This document shows, piece by piece, positions 9,137 through 17,389 of a stretch of DNA of 64,000 nucleotides. Source of the DNA: Paenibacillus oceani (GTDB taxonomy: Bacteria > Bacillota > Bacilli > Paenibacillales > NBRC-103111); assembly GCF_014705615.1 (NCBI RefSeq), contig NZ_JACXJA010000022.1, positions 1 to 64,000 of the forward strand, written 5' to 3'. The notes beneath the pieces were generated by a model that made no database searches, was not told where the DNA came from, and worked only from the letters and a program-made list of their open reading frames with translations. Both the position numbers and the translations under genes were made by a program. The number at the start of each line of letters is the position of its first letter. Position 1 is the stretch's first letter.

Positions 9137-9715
9137 CTATTCGCGCTTAGTTGCGGCATTCCAGCGCGCGGCATGCTTGCCGAGATGAGGATGCGGCTGG
9201 AACTCGGGGCCTGCGGCGACGACGAGCCGGATTTTGCGGATCCACTCCTCGAAGCCTTGATAAGAGGCAAACCGGTTCGCGGTTCCTTCCGACAAGCCGA
9301 GGAAGTAAGGTCCTTTGTACCGCTCCTCCATATAACGCAGCGCGGTGTCCATCGGCGTATACTTTTTGCGCTTCCGCTCCCACGTGTCGATCTCGGTTCG
9401 GACTCCCGAGCGGATCGAATCGGCTGCTTCGCGAAGCGCCTCCTCGCGCTTGTACATCGGCGCCGGGAACCGGACGCCCATCCGTTTCAGCGTCTCCTCA
9501 TGGGGCACGTACCAAACCACGCGTGAAATAAACCGGCGCTCGGCCCATCCGGCGAGCTCGGCAAGTCCTTGCCGGTCCAGCCAATCGCTGGCGACGGACG
9601 ACGGGCTGCCTTCATCGTCGCCAAGGTCGAAGCTGTCGTAGATCAGCAGCGTGCCTTTTGACGTCTCCTCAGGCGGTTCGTAGCCGAACGGCACCTGGAT
9701 TCCGGTTCGATCCAT
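9137..9715 (-). CDS. conserved-looking hypothetical protein
   Basis: This 192-residue soluble protein has no motif that I recognise. It begins MDRTGIQVPFGYEPP and is rich in Arg, Glu and aromatic residues, with helical charged stretches around 80-125. The ATG is preceded by GGGAGGAACGAGA. It lies 63 bp downstream of the Gdx-like exporter gene on the same strand and may be the last gene of the tetR-gdx transcript. Codon use is like the neighbours, so it is very probably real. Confidence 0.7.
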   Translation of the reverse strand: MDRTGIQVPFGYEPPEETSKGTLLIYDSFDLGDDEGSPSSVASDWLDRQGLAELAGWAERRFISRVVWYVPHEETLKRMGVRFPAPMYKREEALREAADSIRSGVRTEIDTWERKRKKYTPMDTALRYMEERYKGPYFLGLSEGTANRFASYQGFEEWIRKIRLVVAAGPEFQPHPHLGKHAARWNAATKRE

Positions 9716-9778
9716 TCTCGTTCCTCCCTTTTCGCCAGAAGAGTAAGCTACCCTTAGTATGAGGCCTGTTGATTCGGA

Positions 9779-10099
9779 TTACTCCCCGGACGTTACTTTC
9801 AGACCGACGATGCCTGTCACGATAAACAGCAGGAACAAGATTCTCGTCCATTCTCTCGGTTCGCCGAACAGGATCATCCCGACGATGACGGTGCCCAGCG
9901 CCCCGATTCCCGTCCAGATAGCGTAGGCCGTACCGATCGGCAGCGACTTCAGCGCAAGCGACAGGAAAAAGAAGCTGACGGCCATCCCCGCGACCGTGAT
10001 GACGCTCGGGCCGATTCTCGTAAACCCGTGCGAATATTTCAGGCCGAAAGCCCATACCACTTCAAATAAACCGGCAATCACCAAATAAAACCAAGCCAT
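9779..10099 (-). CDS. gdx: SMR-family exporter, Gdx/SugE type (guanidinium exporter-like)
   Basis: The 106-residue protein has four transmembrane helices. It closely follows the SugE/Gdx pattern: [15 protein letters not shown] near the N-terminus with the essential Glu13, then [19 protein letters not shown] in helix 3. The Gdx branch exports guanidinium and some quaternary ammonium compounds as an antiparallel dimer. I prefer the ATG at 10099, with GGAG 8 nt upstream, over the in-frame GTG at 10108. It follows the tetR gene by 54 bp on the same strand. I see no sign of a ykkC guanidine riboswitch; TetR control is implied instead. Confidence 0.93.
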   Translation of the reverse strand: MAWFYLVIAGLFEVVWAFGLKYSHGFTRIGPSVITVAGMAVSFFFLSLALKSLPIGTAYAIWTGIGALGTVIVGMILFGEPREWTRILFLLFIVTGIVGLKVTSGE

Positions 10100-10153
10100 G
10101 TCTCCCACTCCACTTCCGTTCTCTAGTTGTAAGATAATCTTCTGATCGAAGCT

Positions 10154-10732
10154 TCAGCGGGTGATTCCTTCCCAAAATATCGACCAGACGGAACGCAACC
10201 GTTGTTGGAATTGAACGGGGCCGTAATAAAACATCTGCACGAACGATCCGTCCAGCAGGCAGTAATAAGCGGCGAGCAAGTCGTCCGCATCCCGGTCCGC
10301 GATCGATCCTTCCTCGATAGCCGCTTCGAAAATGCCGCGGTAGACGGCGGTTTGCCTCTTCTCCGCCTCCATAAACCGCTGCTGCAGCTCGTCCTGCAAG
10401 GAGGAAGGAGGGAACAGCATCGCCCGTTTCAGAAACGCCGCCTTTTCCTCATCGAGCAAGTAATTGCGGCACGTCTCCGACAATATCGTATACAGCTTCG
10501 TCCCGGTATCTTCCTCCCGGACGGATTCGATCAACGCTTCCAGCCTGCGGACGTGCTCGGCCTGTACCTCTTCGTAGACGGCAAAATAAAGCTTCTCCTT
10601 GCTCTCGAAATGCGCGTACAGCGACGGAGTTTTAATCCCGACTTCTTTGGCGATCGCGGATAAAGGCGTCCCTTCATAGCCGTGTGCGGAAAACAGTTTC
10701 AACGCGGCGGATTTAATAGCGGTAGCGGTTAT
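10154..10732 (-). CDS. TetR-family repressor, probable non-AUG start
   Basis: The N-terminal half matches the TetR DNA-binding domain: AALKLFSAHGYEGTPLSAIA, then KEVGIKTPSLYAHFESKEKL. The C-terminal part is an alpha-helical ligand-binding region. No ATG or GTG is available in the open frame. The TTG at 10702 would cut off most of helix 1. An ATA codon at 10732 sits 9 nt after GGAG (10742-10745) and restores the full helix (ITATAIKSAALKLF). I therefore annotate from 10732 with moderate confidence in the start and high confidence in the gene. An inverted repeat just upstream is the likely autoregulatory operator. The next gene on this strand is the Gdx exporter. Confidence 0.85.
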   Translation of the reverse strand: MTATAIKSAALKLFSAHGYEGTPLSAIAKEVGIKTPSLYAHFESKEKLYFAVYEEVQAEHVRRLEALIESVREEDTGTKLYTILSETCRNYLLDEEKAAFLKRAMLFPPSSLQDELQQRFMEAEKRQTAVYRGIFEAAIEEGSIADRDADDLLAAYYCLLDGSFVQMFYYGPVQFQQRLRSVWSIFWEGITR

Positions 10733-10759
10733 AAACGATCGCTCCTTCCGTTCTTCTAA

Positions 10760-10773
10760 CTAACGATAGTTAG
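10760..10773 (-). promoter_or_regulatory. candidate TetR operator
   Basis: CTAAC-GATA-GTTAG is a perfect 5-bp-arm inverted repeat, placed about 28 bp before the tetR start and just upstream of its ribosome site. TetR-family repressors next to SMR exporters typically bind such short palindromes in their own promoter. Confidence 0.65.
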
Positions 10774-10936
10774 GTGATCAACGATACTCATGATAGCAGA
10801 CCCGTCCTGGATTCGCAAGCTCCGAATTTGCGCGGCAGTCCTTATCCGCCCTGTAAATCCTCCTTGACCTGCAACCTATTGAGGATTCCTTCGTCTTATA
10901 AGCATGCAGCTATTATCGGGAAATGGAGGGGAGTCT

Positions 10937-11599
10937 ATGCGTCCGATCCGCTGCCTTATGCCGTTTTTTTCTCTCTTGCTCGTTTTTAGCTTATGGTTTC
11001 CACCTCGAGCTGATGCGAAGCTCCTTATTTTGCCGCCGGCCCAAATGATCGAAAAGTCGGATGTGATCGTCACGGGCAAAGTGGAGCAATTACAGCCCGC
11101 CCAAGAAAAGCAGGAAGTACAGGAAGCCGTCATCCGTATTCATCGGGTGCTGAAGCAACCAGAGTCTTTCGACATGGAGCCGTTCCGCCGCAGCGGTGTG
11201 GCTGTAAAAGAGTTTATTTATACAACAGGAGCCGTCATTCAGGCGATCCCGCCCGTCGGAACCGAAGTGATGGTATTGCTGCAGGTGAATAACGGGGAGC
11301 TTTCTTTCACCTCGGACAGCAACAATATCGCGGTCATTCAAAACAATCGGGTAACTGAAAGTTATCGGGGAACGAATTCCACGGAACATCCGTACACCGA
11401 AACGTACAATCAATTTCTGCAGGATCATCCGCTTGAAGCCGGGGAAGAGAAGGTTGTGAAAGATAGCCAAGCGGTTCCGCCTACGGGGAAGCAGCCGGGG
11501 CAGTACGCGGCGGTCGGAGCCGGTTCCCTGCTGCTGGTACTGACCGGAGTCTGGTACAGCATACGACGGAGCCGGAGAAGCAAGCCGCCTCAGACGTAA
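10937..11599 (+). CDS. secreted membrane-anchored protein of unknown function
   Basis: The 220-residue protein has a signal peptide (about 1-28, LMPFFSLLLVFSLWFPPRADA). An extracellular region of about 140 residues with beta-strand character follows (SDVIVTGKVEQL and so on). One C-terminal helix (GSLLLVLTGVWY) is followed by a basic tail, so the C-terminus should be cytoplasmic. The ATG at 10937 follows GGAGGGGAG. I recognise no family. It appears monocistronic; a dispersed palindrome that may act as terminator lies about 250 bp downstream. Confidence 0.75.
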   Translation: MRPIRCLMPFFSLLLVFSLWFPPRADAKLLILPPAQMIEKSDVIVTGKVEQLQPAQEKQEVQEAVIRIHRVLKQPESFDMEPFRRSGVAVKEFIYTTGAVIQAIPPVGTEVMVLLQVNNGELSFTSDSNNIAVIQNNRVTESYRGTNSTEHPYTETYNQFLQDHPLEAGEEKVVKDSQAVPPTGKQPGQYAAVGAGSLLLVLTGVWYSIRRSRRSKPPQT

Positions 11600-11923
11600 T
11601 TCAGCGGCGGCTTTTAAATGTCGTTTTGGGATTAGAGTCAACCCCCTAACGAAGTATGGATCTACCACTGGTTAGTACGAAATCCGAACAGCGATTCTCC
11701 AAGTTTAAGACTGGAGTTGAAAAAAATACCGGCGTTACGTATGTGGAAAAAGCAAGAGTATTTTGTCCTCCAAAATCCGGAAAACGTTAACGCGAATGGT
11801 CAAGAAAAGAATCGGCTGATTCGAGCGCCGCCTCGAACCGATTTTCCTTGAGAAAAGGACCTCCACCCCCACTTTACCGTGGAAATGGAGGTCCTTTTGT
11901 TTGGAAACGGGCAAGTTCCCCGT
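11600..11923. other. convergent intergenic region holding dispersed palindrome copy 1
   Basis: This 324-bp gap lies between the plus-strand secreted-protein gene and the minus-strand SGNH gene. From 11600 to about 11830 I see no gene or convincing signal. The right part holds copy 1 of the dispersed double-stem repeat. Confidence 0.6.
11853..11898. repeat. dispersed double-stem palindrome, copy 1
   Basis: The outer stem AAAAGGACCTCCA pairs with TGGAGGTCCTTTT; the inner stem is degenerate in this copy. The flanks (CCTCGAACCGATTTTCCT before, GTTTGGAAACGGG after) are shared with the other copies. It lies between convergent genes and could serve as a bidirectional terminator. Confidence 0.85.
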
Positions 11924-13045
11924 TTACTCCAAAATAAACCCTTTGAAGTCAACCCGCTCCGACGGTCCTGTGAAAACTTCGAGCTTGTACAGCCCGATAT
12001 CCAGATCGCCGATTACCGTCTCGGGGCCTTCCAGAGATTTAGTTTCGCCGTTGATCCGAACGTAGGTGCGGCTGTCCGCCGAGCTTCCCCGGTACGCTGA
12101 CAAGCGAAGCTTCTTCTTGGAGCTCACGAACACCCAAGCGGATAGGATGCCTAGATCGGACGTATCCGCTTTCGTGCGGTCCACATACACTTTGAAGCTG
12201 CCGGAAGGGGCATCCGGCATAGTCAGCCAATCCTCCGGCATGCAGTCGAACACCCGCTGGCTCGAATAGTCGATCTTGGTGTAGGAGTCGACGGCGATCG
12301 TGCGCGGACAGAAGCGGGAGAACAAATACTCGGCTTCTGCGCGGTGGCCGGCATCTCCAAAGTGCAGCCGGTCCGAGATGATCGCTGCGGTGCTAAGCGG
12401 CGAGTAGAGCAGGAAGCTTTCGCCGAACTCGTTCAGATCGATGAGCTGCAAGCCGTATTCGTCCGCTAGCTCGCGCTTCACCTCATTGGCTGCGGAATGA
12501 ATGTGCTCGCTCGTCCGCATCGGGTATTCGTCCGCATATTGCGTCAGCACCCCCGGTTCTACGGTCGCTTGGGTCGTCAGCAGAAAAGGCTGGATGCCTC
12601 GCGAATAACACCAGTCGATCAGCGTCACGATTGATTGCTTGAAGCCTTCGCGGTATGCCTTTTCGTTCGGATAGCCGAGCCGGTCGTTAATCCCGAAGCC
12701 GATTCCGATCATTTTGACGTCGCTATAGGCGGAAGCTTCGCCGAACTCCTCGCTGATGGCCTTCTCTGCCCATCTGGCCGTCTGACCGCTGAAGCCGGCA
12801 TTGTAGATGCGCAAGCTGTCGTTGCCGGTCGCCTGCCGGAGCAGCTCCTCCAGCTTTTTCGAGAATGCGTTCGGGGATTGGTTGTCGGCGCCGATCGTAT
12901 TGCGGACCCAATCGGTTGTATTGGCACCGTCAAACGTACTGTCGCCAAAAAATGCGACCGGGAATTTGCCGCCGCCCAGCCACTCAAGCCAAGCTTCCGT
13001 AAACGTATGGATTCTGTGCGACACCGATTTTGTTAGCTGGTTCAT
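11924..13045 (-). CDS. SGNH/GDSL-family hydrolase
   Basis: This 373-residue protein is a distinct SGNH hydrolase. Block I is FFGDSTFDG with Ser36, block II is NAGFSGQTA around 82-90, block III is GFGIND with Asn120, and the DxxH is Asp225/His228 in SDRLHFGDAGH. A C-terminal extension of about 130 residues looks like a beta-sandwich. No signal peptide is seen. GGAGG lies 14 nt before the ATG, which is a rather long spacing. Substrates of such enzymes are usually acylated sugars or lipids; nothing here decides. It is transcribed alone. Confidence 0.85.
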   Translation of the reverse strand: MNQLTKSVSHRIHTFTEAWLEWLGGGKFPVAFFGDSTFDGANTTDWVRNTIGADNQSPNAFSKKLEELLRQATGNDSLRIYNAGFSGQTARWAEKAISEEFGEASAYSDVKMIGIGFGINDRLGYPNEKAYREGFKQSIVTLIDWCYSRGIQPFLLTTQATVEPGVLTQYADEYPMRTSEHIHSAANEVKRELADEYGLQLIDLNEFGESFLLYSPLSTAAIISDRLHFGDAGHRAEAEYLFSRFCPRTIAVDSYTKIDYSSQRVFDCMPEDWLTMPDAPSGSFKVYVDRTKADTSDLGILSAWVFVSSKKKLRLSAYRGSSADSRTYVRINGETKSLEGPETVIGDLDIGLYKLEVFTGPSERVDFKGFILE

Positions 13046-13296
13046 AAGAAACTAGAACACCTCCAGTAAAAAACTATTCGTTGCCCGCCGGGGAAACCCT
13101 TCCGGCCAAACGACGGAGCAGGGATTTGCCGCCCCACCCGCGCCGTCTGCCGTCTTGCCCTGAACAGGAAGTGCGGCCCGGTGCCGATGAAGCGTCGGAA
13201 CATCCAGCAGCCGAAGCGCGCAACCAAATCGGTTGCCGGACCGTCTAATGTAGGAGATTATTAGTACTGGACGTATAGCTGATTAGGGGGACTCGG

Positions 13297-14187
13297 ATGA
13301 GACGATTGCAGATGGGCATGTGGGACAAGCTCGACCCGGTCAAGTGGCAGCAGGTACAGCTGGATATGCTGAACGGACTTGAGATTTGTCGTTATGCCGA
13401 TGAGAAAAGCTTGCGGGAGGTACAATTATTTTGCGAGCGGAGCGGAATCCGCTACGGCGTACACGGGCCGATTCTCGGCGATAACGGCTACGAACTGCCG
13501 CTGTTGAACGCCCCGGACGCCGAGGAACGACGCGAGGCCATGAGGGAGGTCGAGGCCCAAACCGGGATTGCCTCCCGCTACGGGGCCGATTACATTTTGT
13601 TTCACTATCCGTACCTCCCCGTCTTTCAGCCGCCGATTCGCAAGCTGTACCGCCGCTTGCCTGGAGAGCGGCAGCGATATGCCTCCGACCGGCTTCCGCG
13701 GGCCGAATTCCGCGACATCTCCGAGCGGATGTTCCACGAGCTTGCCGAGCTGCAGCATCGCTATAAGCAGCGGATTTTGCTGGAGCACGACTTTTTTGGC
13801 GATTACGAGGATATTTTCACCGACATGTTTTTGCAATTTCGCGAGATTGGGCTTGTCGTCGACACCGCCAGGCTCGATATCACGCGGCGGTGTTTCCACG
13901 GTTTCGATCCGTACGCTTGGATCGACCGGCTCGCCTCCTGCGTCTATCTGGTGCATTACAGCAACGTCCGGTATGAGGAAGACACGTTCAGGCATCACTT
14001 GCCTGTACGGGAATGTGATGGCAGGGACGACAGCTGCGGAGATGCTTACTTGTATTTGCGTCATTTGGCCGAGCGGAGTTCGGCGTTCCACCTGACGTTC
14101 GAGCATAACCATACGCTTGTCGGCACGGAGGAGCTGCGGGACATATACCGGAGGGCCGCTCAAGTGTGCGGCATCCGTACCCTTTGA
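13297..14187 (+). CDS. TIM-barrel protein, xylose-isomerase-like / AP-endonuclease family 2 fold
   Basis: The 296-residue protein shows the pattern of sugar-phosphate isomerase/epimerase TIM barrels: GLEICRY near strand 1, YGVHGPIL, GADYILFHYPY, RILLEHDF with a likely metal-binding Glu, LVVDTARLDI and YLVHYSNV, ending FHLTFEHNHT. The regularly spaced Glu, Asp and His residues suggest a divalent metal site. The ATG is preceded by TAGGGGGACTCGG. It appears monocistronic and reads towards the minus-strand CBS gene. The reaction is unknown. Confidence 0.75.
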   Translation: MRRLQMGMWDKLDPVKWQQVQLDMLNGLEICRYADEKSLREVQLFCERSGIRYGVHGPILGDNGYELPLLNAPDAEERREAMREVEAQTGIASRYGADYILFHYPYLPVFQPPIRKLYRRLPGERQRYASDRLPRAEFRDISERMFHELAELQHRYKQRILLEHDFFGDYEDIFTDMFLQFREIGLVVDTARLDITRRCFHGFDPYAWIDRLASCVYLVHYSNVRYEEDTFRHHLPVRECDGRDDSCGDAYLYLRHLAERSSAFHLTFEHNHTLVGTEELRDIYRRAAQVCGIRTL

Positions 14188-14212
14188 TTTGCACCGGACG
14201 GGATAATGAAAA

Positions 14213-14240
14213 GCAAAAAAGCTGCCGGTTGAACGGCAGC
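14213..14240 (-). terminator. terminator for the CBS-domain gene
   Basis: GCTGCCGGTTGAACGGCAGC at 14221-14240 forms a strong stem. On the minus strand it is followed by TTTTTTGCTTTT. It lies 31 bp after the CBS gene stop. Confidence 0.85.
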
Positions 14241-14271
14241 CTGCATGATCCGCAAGATCAGGTCTTTCCAA

Positions 14272-14676
14272 CTAATCTACAATATTCCGGGTATAGTATG
14301 CGATTATATCTTTGCGGCGAATAATGCCGAGGAAGACGCGATCGGCGTCTACGACCGGAACGAAGTTCTGATCGGCTGCCAGCGCCAGCATATCGTCCAA
14401 ATCGGCGTTGATCGCAACGCATTCGACTTTCAGCCGTTTCTTGATGGAGGTAACGGGGATTTCGTGCATCGTATCGAAACTGAGACCGGGTGTTGCTTTC
14501 AGCTTCCATAACAAATCTCCCTCAGACAGGGTTCCGAAGTATAGGCCATGGTCGTCCAAGATCGGAATCGCTGTATAGTGGCTCGCCTCTAATTTATCCA
14601 TGGCTTCCTTCATATTAGAGGATGTCGTGAGGTAAGAGACCTCATTTTTGGGATATAAAAACGATTTGATATCCAT
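14272..14676 (-). CDS. CBS-domain pair protein
   Basis: The 134-residue protein is just a tandem pair of CBS motifs. The first is around residues 10-60 (SSNMKEAMDKLEASHYTAIP, then GLYFGTLSEGDLL) and the second around 75-130 (VNADLDDMLALAADQNFVPV-like, then VFLGIIRRKDII). CBS pairs bind adenosine nucleotides and act as sensors or modulators. The ATG follows AAAGGAGCGTGATGCA. It is preceded by its own gap and ended by a good terminator, so it is monocistronic. The partner protein is unknown. Confidence 0.88.
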   Translation of the reverse strand: MDIKSFLYPKNEVSYLTTSSNMKEAMDKLEASHYTAIPILDDHGLYFGTLSEGDLLWKLKATPGLSFDTMHEIPVTSIKKRLKVECVAINADLDDMLALAADQNFVPVVDADRVFLGIIRRKDIIAYYTRNIVD

Positions 14677-14851
14677 TGCATCACGCTCCTTTGGTATATT
14701 AAATCATATTTCGTTTCGGAACGCATGTAAAAGTGACTGAAGCATGTTCTGATGCTGAAAGGGATGTCGACTGACAAAAACATAATCCGAATCGAGTCCG
14801 TGCATGTAGCGGGCTTTTTCCGTTTTGCGGAAGCGCAGCAAGTGACCGAGT

Positions 14852-15670
14852 TTACAAGCGATGGGCCGTCCTGAACTCAGACGGTGTCTTCTGCAGTTTT
14901 TTGACAAACAGCCGGCTTATGTACGAGCCGTTGCGGTATCCGCATTTTTCTGCGATGTCCTCCAGGTTCAATGTCGTTTCCTGCAGCAGCTTGCAGGCTC
15001 GTTCCAGTCGCAAGGTCGTCAAATAGTCAAGCGCAGTCATGTTAAAGGCCGCCGAAAAGCGCCGGGAAAATTGCACGGGAGTTAAGCCGTAGGCAGAAGC
15101 GACCCTGTGCAGGTTCAGCTCTTCGAAAGCCTGCTGACGAATGGTCAGCGCCGCTTGATCCATAAGCGGATCTGTGGTGGGCCTGTCGAGATGAAGAGGG
15201 ACAAGATGGCGCTCCGTCATAAACATAAACAGCAAATCGTCCACCAGGTGCTCGACCCATCGAAGCACGGGTTTCTGGGCGCTGGCGTGCGGGAACGAAC
15301 GCAAGTAACCGAAGACGGATTGCAGGCGGTTCGTACGTGCCAGTGGCAGACGGCAAGGCAGCAAATGCCGTTCGGCCAGCGCCGCAGATACTATTTCTCC
15401 CGTATCGCGGTGAACCCAATCGAAATGAAAATAATGAAACGACAGCGGCATCCTGATGCGGCGCTGAAACGAAGTCTCCGGCGGGCACAACACCAGATCT
15501 CCGGCGGAACCGATTCCCTCCTCGTCCCCAATGCGATAGGAGAATTCCCCTTCCTCTACGGCAAACATGCACCATTTCGGATAGGAGGTGCTTTCGATTT
15601 CGAAAGTTGTTTTGCGGTTCCAGTAAATGTAGGCGAACATCTGGGCGCGCACCTGCCATAATTCGATCAT
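14852..15670 (-). CDS. AraC-family transcriptional regulator
   Basis: The 272-residue protein has an N-terminal cupin-like ligand domain (about 10-150; EEGEFSYRIGDEEGIGSAGD, then LVLCPPETSF) and a C-terminal double helix-turn-helix. The AraC signature runs through LTPVQFSRRFSAAFNMTALD, LRLERACKLLQ and EKCGYRNGSYISRLFVKKLQ. I prefer the ATG at 15670, which has AGGTG a few nt upstream, over the GTG at 15679. It is divergent from the solute-binding lipoprotein gene at 15797 and is the obvious candidate to control it. Confidence 0.9.
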   Translation of the reverse strand: MIELWQVRAQMFAYIYWNRKTTFEIESTSYPKWCMFAVEEGEFSYRIGDEEGIGSAGDLVLCPPETSFQRRIRMPLSFHYFHFDWVHRDTGEIVSAALAERHLLPCRLPLARTNRLQSVFGYLRSFPHASAQKPVLRWVEHLVDDLLFMFMTERHLVPLHLDRPTTDPLMDQAALTIRQQAFEELNLHRVASAYGLTPVQFSRRFSAAFNMTALDYLTTLRLERACKLLQETTLNLEDIAEKCGYRNGSYISRLFVKKLQKTPSEFRTAHRL

Positions 15671-15796
15671 TTTTATCACCTGCTTTATTGAAAGAATGTC
15701 TACACTCTATTATAAGTTTGTGCATGTTCATGTAAAGCTTTCGGATTTACACTTGAAACATCGTATACGAATCTATTCAAATGGGAGGGCAATACA

Positions 15797-17122
15797 ATGA
15801 CTCAACCAATGGCGCACGGCAGAGGGAGAAAACAGACATTAATCGCGATTTCAGCAGCAGTTGTTTTGCTGTCGGCAGGATGCGGCTCGGCGGCGGACCC
15901 CGGTGAAGGCGCAGGCGCAAAAAAACTTTCAAACGAACTGAAACCGGTTACGATTCGTGCCGCACTGGACAACACGAACATTGATGCTTACACGGAGCAA
16001 ACGATCAAAGACGCGCTTAAGGTAAAATATCCGCATATTACTTTAGACTTGATCCGTCCGGGAAAGGGCACTACGTTGGCTGAGCTGATTACGGCGGGAA
16101 TGACGCCTGACCTCATTTTTACTTTTAATGGGAACCTGGCTCAGTACCGGACAAAACAGCTGGAGTTTGACCATCGGGAACTGGCAAAAACGCAAAATTT
16201 CGATCTAAGCCGGTTTGACGAGACGATGATCCGGGACACTCGGGTGAGCTCCCCCGGAGACGAGTTGTACGGCATTCCGATCAGCCGCAGCTTCCATGCC
16301 CTCTATTATAACAAAGATTTGTTCGACAAATTCGGAAGCGCTTACCCGAAAGAAGGGATGCTGTGGAGTGAAGTGGTGGAGCTGGCCAAAAAGGTTACGC
16401 GCCTGGAAGGCGGCGTACAGTATCGGGGCATCGATCCGGGGGCGGGCATTATTTGGATTTCCCAGCCGTTGTCGGCTGCCGCGGTAGACTACAAGACCGA
16501 GAAAGCTTCCGTCCGCACAGATCAGTGGAAACAAGTGTTTGAGCTGGTGAAATCGATGTACAAGATACCCGGAAATATGATTCAGCCGGGTCATACGCCG
16601 AACAATGACTTTATGCAGGAAAAGAATCTGGCGATGCTTGCGAGCATGAATTTGTTTTCTACATTGGAAACGCCGACAAAGGAAGGTCTGAACTGGGATG
16701 TGACGCAGTATCCGAGCTATCCCGAGCGGAGAAACATATTTGCCAACGCCAGTGTACAAGTCATGGCGATTACGCCGACAAGCAAAAACAAGGAGGATGC
16801 GCTGCGCGTGATTGAGGTTGCGGTATCCGATGAGGTGCAAAAGGAGTTGTCTGCCGACGGTCAAATCACGTCATTGAAAAGCGATGAGGTTAAGGCGGCT
16901 TTCGGCCGCAGCAAGCCGTACCTGAAAGATAAGAATATTCAAAGCATTTTCAAAAGCTCCCCGGTCCCCTATCCGATCGCTTCGCAGTACCGCAGCAAGG
17001 CGGAGGATATCGTGAACAAGAAGTTCGTCTTGTTCCGCGATGAACAGCTGGATGTGAATACCGCCTTGTTGCAAGCGGAGGAAGAAATCAACAAGATGAT
17101 CGAGACGGAACGACTCAAATAA
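15797..17122 (+). CDS. extracellular sugar-binding lipoprotein (ABC solute-binding protein, family 1-like)
   Basis: The 441-residue protein has a lipoprotein signal peptide with lipobox LSAGC (Cys29). The mature part shows the family-1 solute-binding pattern, including AELITAGMTPDLIF near residue 90-105, GIPISRSFHALYYNKDLFDK and the C-terminal ALLQAEEEINKMI. GGGAGGGC precedes the ATG. No permease or ATPase gene is nearby, so this is an orphan binding protein that must pair with membrane parts encoded elsewhere or act as a sensor. It is divergent from the AraC regulator. Confidence 0.9.
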   Translation: MTQPMAHGRGRKQTLIAISAAVVLLSAGCGSAADPGEGAGAKKLSNELKPVTIRAALDNTNIDAYTEQTIKDALKVKYPHITLDLIRPGKGTTLAELITAGMTPDLIFTFNGNLAQYRTKQLEFDHRELAKTQNFDLSRFDETMIRDTRVSSPGDELYGIPISRSFHALYYNKDLFDKFGSAYPKEGMLWSEVVELAKKVTRLEGGVQYRGIDPGAGIIWISQPLSAAAVDYKTEKASVRTDQWKQVFELVKSMYKIPGNMIQPGHTPNNDFMQEKNLAMLASMNLFSTLETPTKEGLNWDVTQYPSYPERRNIFANASVQVMAITPTSKNKEDALRVIEVAVSDEVQKELSADGQITSLKSDEVKAAFGRSKPYLKDKNIQSIFKSSPVPYPIASQYRSKAEDIVNKKFVLFRDEQLDVNTALLQAEEEINKMIETERLK

Positions 17123-17256
17123 AAAATGATGGGATGGATGCAGGCCTGCTCGTTGCCATCCGGATCATTCCTGGCATAACGACGAAGCATTTTCGTACAT
17201 CTTACCCATCGTCCACGGCCGCTGCAGTTTACGTTATGCCGATGACGTGCATAGAA

Positions 17257-17311
17257 GGGGATGCCTCATACTGTACACGCTAAAATACGGATGTGTACCA
17301 AGGCATCCCCG
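17257..17311. terminator. imperfect hairpin in convergent gap
   Basis: GGGGATGCCT at about 17258 and AGGCATCCCC near 17310 are inverted repeats separated by about 34 nt, which contain further partial pairing. It sits between the solute-binding-protein gene and the convergent ctaB gene. There is no clear T-run, so terminator function is uncertain. Confidence 0.45.
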
Positions 17312-17389
17312 TCTGCTATTCAGCTCGATCAGGTTGTCGGCGACAAGTGCAAGTAACGTTTTCAAGACAAGGGCATATATCTATTGCCT

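Noticed and set aside
9779-10150. Guanidine (ykkC) riboswitch expected before a Gdx exporter
   Set aside because: The gap between tetR and gdx is only 54 bp and shows no room or conserved motif for it; TetR control explains the arrangement.
14704-14907. 67-codon minus-strand frame overlapping the end of the AraC regulator gene
   Set aside because: No ribosome site and partly antiphase to a clear gene; possibly a remnant but unsupported.
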